In this document: one piece after another, positions 29,413 to 33,319 of the stretch
Layout: the number at the start of each line of letters is the position of its first letter
How positions within the stretch are numbered: the first letter of the stretch is position 1
Assembly: GCA_039679645.1 (NCBI GenBank)
Contig: JBDKUO010000001.1
Coordinates: 1-33,319, forward strand
Origin: Armatimonadota bacterium
GTDB lineage: Bacteria > Armatimonadota > UBA5829
Direction: 5' to 3'
DNA length: 33,319 bases
The notes under the pieces: model-generated
Seen by the model: the letters and a program-made list of their open reading frames with translations, nothing else
Database searches by the model: none
Told to the model about the DNA's origin: nothing
Program-made: the position numbers and the translations under genes

Positions 29413-31197
29413 ATGGCTAGAAAAGAATTAGGTGAGGCGCTTGTCGCCAAGGGTGTGATTACCGCTGAGCAGCTTAAAGAAGCAAGAGACGTTCAGCGGA
29501 GCGCGCCCGGCGATATCGGCCGCATAATAATAGACCTTGGGTTTGCGGATGCAAAGGCTGTCACGGAGGTTCGCGCCGAGACTCTGGGCATTCCGTTTGT
29601 AGACTTGGTAACGCAGAAAATCGACCAGAGCGCGGTAAACGCCGTCCCTGAGCATGTCTCCAAGCGGCACAAGGTTCTGCCTATAGGCAAAAACGGCAAC
29701 AAACTGATCCTGGCGGTAGTGAACCCCAATGATCCGTATGCAAAACAGGATATTCAGCTTGCCAGCGGCGCTCAGCAAATAGTTATGGCTCTTGCCACTG
29801 AGGACGACCTGATGGATGCGATAGACCGCGTATACAGCGGCGGCAGCGCAGGAACTGAAGTCGTGCCCAATGTCGATCCCGGAGCAGTGGCGATTCCGGG
29901 GGGTGCAAACGGCGGCGGATCAAGTCTGAATTTGTCTGCCGATATCAGGCAGGCAATTGCCGGTTTCGGAGCGCGTGAAGAGATCTCCGACGAAGACACC
30001 GAGAGCATCGCCAAAGTCTCTGAAGAAGCGCCTATTATCCGAATTGCATACACCATCGTGCAGCGAGCGATAGCCGACGGCGCCAGTGACATCCATGTCG
30101 AGCCGGACAAGCGCGGAGTGCGCGTGCGATACCGAATTGACGGTGTTTTGCACGAAGTCATGCCTCTGCCTAAGTATATCGACAAGCCTCTGATTTCCAG
30201 ATTTAAGATCATGTCCGATATGAACATCGCCGAGAGGCGTATTCCTCAGGACGGACGTATTCCGATCCGCTGGGACAACAAAGACTACGACCTTCGTGTT
30301 TCTTGTCTGCCGACCGTCCACGGCGAGAAGATCGTTATGAGAATTCTCGATAAGAGTAACGTTCTTATCGGTCTCAACAGGCTGGGTTTCAGTCCCGAAG
30401 TGCAGTCCCAGCTCGAAGAAATTGTAGTTCAGCCAAACGGTATGTTCCTGACCACAGGGCCTACAGGTTCCGGTAAGACCACCACGCTTTACTCAGTCCT
30501 TCACAAGCTCAACTCAGTCGAAAAGAACATCATCACCATCGAAGACCCTGTAGAATACCAGTTAAGCGGTATCTCGCAGGTCCAGGTCCATAAGAAGGCC
30601 GGTCTGACCTTTGCGTCCGCTATGAGGTCATTCCTCCGCCAGGACCCGGATATCATCATGGTCGGTGAAATGAGAGACCTCGAAACCGCTGAAATCGGTG
30701 TAGAGGCGTCGCTCACCGGTCACTTTGTTCTTTCGACACTGCACACCAATGACGCTCCGAGTGCGGTTATTCGACTTGTAGATATGGGCGTCGAGCCTTA
30801 TCTGATTTCAGCGACCGTCATCGCCTGCCTTGCGCAGAGGCTTGCCCGAAAGGTTTGCCAGAAGTGCAAGGTTCCCTACCAGGTCCCCGCCAGCGAATTG
30901 CGGCGGTTCGGGTTTAAGGCTTCGGACCCCAATCAGCCGGTCACGCTCTATAAGGGTGAGGGCTGTGAAGTATGCAAGCACACAGGTTATAAAGGCCGAA
31001 TCGGTATCTACGAGCTTATGAGGATCAACGACGAGATTCGGGAGCTTATGGTCCGCCGTTCTCCTCTTGCCGACCTCAGAGAGGCTGCAAAGGCCAACGG
31101 TATGCATGAACTCAGAGAAGACGGTCTGGACAAAGTTCTTCAGGGCGTTACGACACCCGATGAGGTCATGAGAGTCGTCTTCACAGCCGGGCAATAG
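29413..31197 (+). CDS. pilB: type IV pilus assembly ATPase PilB / GspE family, 594 aa
   Basis: The hexameric motor that drives pilus extension from the cytoplasmic face. An N-terminal MshEN-type domain (about 1-150) precedes the ATPase domain with Walker A GPTGSGKT (349-356, K355), the Asp box 'IITIEDPVEYQL', Walker B 'DPDIIMVGEMRD' and the His box 'STLHTND'. A zinc-binding loop is formed by C482, C485, C518 and C521. The ATG at 29413 with GAGG 8 bases upstream is preferred over earlier starts at 29371 and 29386. It begins a pil cluster. Confidence 0.96.
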   Translation: MARKELGEALVAKGVITAEQLKEARDVQRSAPGDIGRIIIDLGFADAKAVTEVRAETLGIPFVDLVTQKIDQSAVNAVPEHVSKRHKVLPIGKNGNKLILAVVNPNDPYAKQDIQLASGAQQIVMALATEDDLMDAIDRVYSGGSAGTEVVPNVDPGAVAIPGGANGGGSSLNLSADIRQAIAGFGAREEISDEDTESIAKVSEEAPIIRIAYTIVQRAIADGASDIHVEPDKRGVRVRYRIDGVLHEVMPLPKYIDKPLISRFKIMSDMNIAERRIPQDGRIPIRWDNKDYDLRVSCLPTVHGEKIVMRILDKSNVLIGLNRLGFSPEVQSQLEEIVVQPNGMFLTTGPTGSGKTTTLYSVLHKLNSVEKNIITIEDPVEYQLSGISQVQVHKKAGLTFASAMRSFLRQDPDIIMVGEMRDLETAEIGVEASLTGHFVLSTLHTNDAPSAVIRLVDMGVEPYLISATVIACLAQRLARKVCQKCKVPYQVPASELRRFGFKASDPNQPVTLYKGEGCEVCKHTGYKGRIGIYELMRINDEIRELMVRRSPLADLREAAKANGMHELREDGLDKVLQGVTTPDEVMRVVFTAGQ

Positions 31198-31223
31198 TGT
31201 CCGGCGGTAAATATCTACTTTTT

Positions 31224-31251
31224 GAAGAGTGAAAAGTAGAAAGCCGAAAGT
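31224..31251 (+). repeat. heptamer repeats between pilB and pilT
   Basis: GAAGAGT, GAAAAGT, AGAAAGC and CGAAAGT occur at 7-base steps with consensus near GAAAAGT, just upstream of the pilT ribosome site. Confidence 0.45.
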
Positions 31252-31266
31252 ATTAGGAGCGAGAAA

Positions 31267-32400
31267 TTGGCCGAAAAGGCTGAACAAGCAGTCACATATG
31301 ACGCCATACACATCGACGACCTACTGCGCGATATGATCGAGCGAAACGCATCCGATCTGCACATATGCGTCGATGTGCCTCCGGTTGTTCGCGTTGACGG
31401 TCAGTTGATGCCGCTGAACTATCCGAAGATGGCTTCTACCGATACTCAACGCCTGATGTATGACATACTCTCCGATGAGCAGATTCGGCGTTTTGAAGAG
31501 GATTGGGAACTCGACTTTTCATACACTGTGCACTCAATTGCACGGTTCAGGGTCAACATTTTCAGGGACAAGGGCGCTATAGCAGCCGCATTCAGGCTGA
31601 TCCCTGCCAGGATACCGACGATTCGCGAACTCGGGCTGCCGCTGGTGCTGGAGGGGCTTACAAGAAAGCCCAGAGGCCTTGTATTGGTTACAGGCCCGAC
31701 AGGCTCGGGCAAGTCCACGACGCTCGCGGCTATGATAAATCAGATCAATAACGAGCGCAGCGCGCATATTATCAGTATCGAGGACCCTATCGAGTATCTT
31801 CACGCACACAAATTCAGCATTATTAACCAGCGCGAGTTGGGTCAGGATACAAAAGAGTTTTCGCATGCGCTGCGGTCGGCTTTGAGGGAAGACCCGGACG
31901 TGATCCTCGTCGGCGAGATGCGCGACCTGGATACAATGACCAACGCGATTCAAGCTGCCGAAACGGGTCATCTTGTGTTGGCGACCCTGCATACCAGTAG
32001 CGCGGCGCAGACAGTGGACCGCATAGTCGATTCATTTCCGGCGACGGGTCAGGAGCAGATACGCCTGATGCTCTCAAACAGCATAGAGGCTGTGTTGTGC
32101 CAGCAGCTCCTGCCTCGAGCGGGTCAGCCGGGCCGCATTTGCGCAATGGAGGTAATGATCGCCACTCCCGCGATAAGAAATCTTATCCGTGAGGCTAAGA
32201 CTCATCAGATCGCCTCTATTATTCAAACCAGCGCAAGCGCAGGCATGATGACTATGGACCAGCACCTGCGCGAGCTTTATCAGCAGGGCTTAATAACTAT
32301 GGATGAAGCCATGAAAGTAGCCGCGAACCCGGACGAACTGAAGAGTATGGTAAGTATGAATACTACCAGTAATGGCTCCAACTCATTGAATTTTAGGTAA
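31267..32400 (+). CDS. pilT: twitching motility ATPase PilT, 377 aa
   Basis: The retraction motor of type IV pili. The N-terminal PAS-like domain starts with 'IDDLLRDMIERNASDLHI'. The core has Walker A GPTGSGKST (143-151, K149), 'ISIEDPIEYLH', Walker B 'DPDVILVGEMRD', the His box 'ATLHTSSAAQT', and the PilT-specific 'AIRNLIREAKTHQI' (AIRNLIRE-type motif). The TTG start is backed by AGGAG at 31255-31259 with a 7-base spacer. The C-terminus is short and serine/asparagine rich. Confidence 0.97.
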   Translation: MAEKAEQAVTYDAIHIDDLLRDMIERNASDLHICVDVPPVVRVDGQLMPLNYPKMASTDTQRLMYDILSDEQIRRFEEDWELDFSYTVHSIARFRVNIFRDKGAIAAAFRLIPARIPTIRELGLPLVLEGLTRKPRGLVLVTGPTGSGKSTTLAAMINQINNERSAHIISIEDPIEYLHAHKFSIINQRELGQDTKEFSHALRSALREDPDVILVGEMRDLDTMTNAIQAAETGHLVLATLHTSSAAQTVDRIVDSFPATGQEQIRLMLSNSIEAVLCQQLLPRAGQPGRICAMEVMIATPAIRNLIREAKTHQIASIIQTSASAGMMTMDQHLRELYQQGLITMDEAMKVAANPDELKSMVSMNTTSNGSNSLNFR

Positions 32401-32402
32401 CA

Positions 32403-32439
32403 GGTATCGGGTGCCGGGTTTCGGCGCCCATCACCCGAT
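32403..32439 (+). repeat. heptamer repeats with hairpin between pilT and pilC
   Basis: GGTATCG, GGTGCCG and GGTTTCG follow one another at 7-base steps (32403-32423). In addition ATCGGGTG (32406-32413) pairs with CACCCGAT (32432-32439), an 8-bp stem with an 18-base loop. No T-run follows, so it is more likely a processing or stability element in the pil transcript than a terminator. Confidence 0.45.
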
Positions 32440-32453
32440 TGGGGGTTGCAAAA

Positions 32454-33319
32454 ATGCCAAATTATGCATATACGATAAGAGATGCCGTAGGGACAATGAT
32501 CCCGGGGACCTCTGAAGCCGAAAACGAAGATATTCTGCGTAAAAGGCTTACCGAGCAGGGCTTTACAGTCGTCGAGATCAAACAGACCAAGAGCACTCAG
32601 AAGAAAATCGGCGGTATGGGCGGCGTCAAAAAGTCCGAGCTTTCGATCATGTGTCGGCAGTTCTCTACAATGATCGACGCCGGTGTAAACCTTGTGCGCT
32701 GTCTTAACGTGCTTACCGATCAGGCGACCAATCCAAAGCTCAAAGCTATTTTGACGGACGTCACGAACGAGGTCGAGGGCGGCCAGACTCTAACCAGGGC
32801 GCTGGAGAAGTATCCTACCGTATTCGACAGGCTCTTTATCGGTCTTGTAAACGCCGGCGAGGTCGGTGGAGCGCTCGAAGAAAGCCTTCAGAGACTCTCG
32901 CAGTTCCTGGAAAGCGATGTCGAACTGCGGCGTAAGATCAAATCGGCTCTGACCTATCCTGTTATGATTCTTTGCTTTGCCGGCCTGGTAGTTATCGGCT
33001 TGATGACTTTCGTTTTGCCGAAGTTCATGAGCATGTTCGTCGACCTGGGTATTAAAGATTTACCCCCACTCACCGCTGCCGTAAAGGCTTGCAGCGACTT
33101 CATGATTTCCAAGTGGTACTTCATGATCTTGATTGTCGTGGGCTTTGTGATTGCCATCAGGCTCTTCGGCAGGACAAAAATCGGCAGACGCACTCTGGAT
33201 ACCGTTAAGCTCAAGCTGCCGGTATTTGGAAGTTTGAACCACAAAGTGGCTCTGGCCAGGTTTGCTCGAACGCTTGCCACGCTGCTTTCCAGTGGTGTTG
33301 CCATTTTGCAGGCCATGGA
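32454..33319 (+). CDS. pilC: type IV pilus inner-membrane platform protein PilC (partial, 5' part)
   Basis: The frame opens at ATG 32454 with GGGGG 8 bases upstream and runs off the window after 288 codons. Two GspF-type repeats can be recognised: the first with 'ELSIMCRQFSTMIDAGVNLVRCL' split by 'FIGLVNAGEVGGALEESLQRLSQFLE', then a membrane helix ('MILCFAGLVVIGLMTFVLPKF'), and the start of the second ('LARFARTLATLLSSGVAILQA'). PilC anchors the PilB/PilT motors in the inner membrane. The gene order pilB-pilT-pilC is standard. Confidence 0.95.
   Translation, partial: MPNYAYTIRDAVGTMIPGTSEAENEDILRKRLTEQGFTVVEIKQTKSTQKKIGGMGGVKKSELSIMCRQFSTMIDAGVNLVRCLNVLTDQATNPKLKAILTDVTNEVEGGQTLTRALEKYPTVFDRLFIGLVNAGEVGGALEESLQRLSQFLESDVELRRKIKSALTYPVMILCFAGLVVIGLMTFVLPKFMSMFVDLGIKDLPPLTAAVKACSDFMISKWYFMILIVVGFVIAIRLFGRTKIGRRTLDTVKLKLPVFGSLNHKVALARFARTLATLLSSGVAILQAM

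Overview
The window looks like chromosomal DNA of an uncultured, moderately GC-rich bacterium. Three things point to Armatimonadota or a related lineage: an H-x9-DG prepilin-like protein, the gene order alaS ... ruvX-mltG-yqeG-aroE-pilB-pilT-pilC, and degenerate heptanucleotide repeats in many gene gaps. That placement is an inference. Genes are densely packed and often overlap, and housekeeping-type promoters (TTGACA/TTGACT, 17-base spacer, TATAAT-like) are visible at several places. No stretch longer than 300 bases lacks a gene. I saw no tRNA, rRNA, CRISPR array, transposase or phage structural gene.

Layout. Positions 1-2424 (+): three membrane-protein genes of unknown function, the first cut by the window edge, then a calcineurin-like phosphoesterase. 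Positions 2510-6191 (+): a secreted glycerophosphodiester phosphodiesterase, a zinc sugar-alcohol dehydrogenase, a GntR/FCD regulator and a prepilin-like protein. Positions 6204-9399 (-): an operon of a B12-binding radical SAM enzyme, a galactokinase-like kinase and a zinc-ribbon membrane protein. Positions 9638-13046 (+): a DedA membrane protein, a secreted HExxH (DUF4932-type) protein and a secreted beta-repeat (DUF4097-like) protein, ending at a strong terminator shared with the convergent mraZ. Positions 13109-17990 (-): the most unusual block, described next. Positions 18088-24209 (+): a membrane protein, a fold-back repeat element, a PfkB kinase / tautomerase / GNAT operon, a nucleotidyltransferase-HEPN pair and alaS. 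Positions 24206-33319 (+): a large membrane protein, ruvX, mltG, yqeG, aroE, pilB, pilT and the 5' part of pilC.

The exceptional system is on the minus strand at 17990-14380. An ECF-type sigma factor gene overlaps by one base (TGATG) a gene for a single polypeptide of about 1004 residues that is a miniature fusion of RNA polymerase beta and beta'. The chain keeps the beta active-site lysines, the recognisable C-terminus of beta, the beta' clamp helices (the main sigma region 2 docking site) and the NSDFDGDQ catalytic loop. The beta flap (the sigma region 4 docking site), about 240 N-terminal residues of beta' including its zinc finger, and nearly everything after the bridge helix/trigger helix are missing. 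I read this as a chromosomal accessory transcription machine made of a dedicated sigma factor and a minimal one-chain two-barrel polymerase.

Downstream on the same strand is a second unit: a housekeeping promoter followed by four 10-bp direct repeats that resemble MraZ boxes, then a gene for a CxxC...CxxC protein, then a solitary mraZ. This suggests an autoregulated pair next to the accessory polymerase, and whether the two units work together is unknown.
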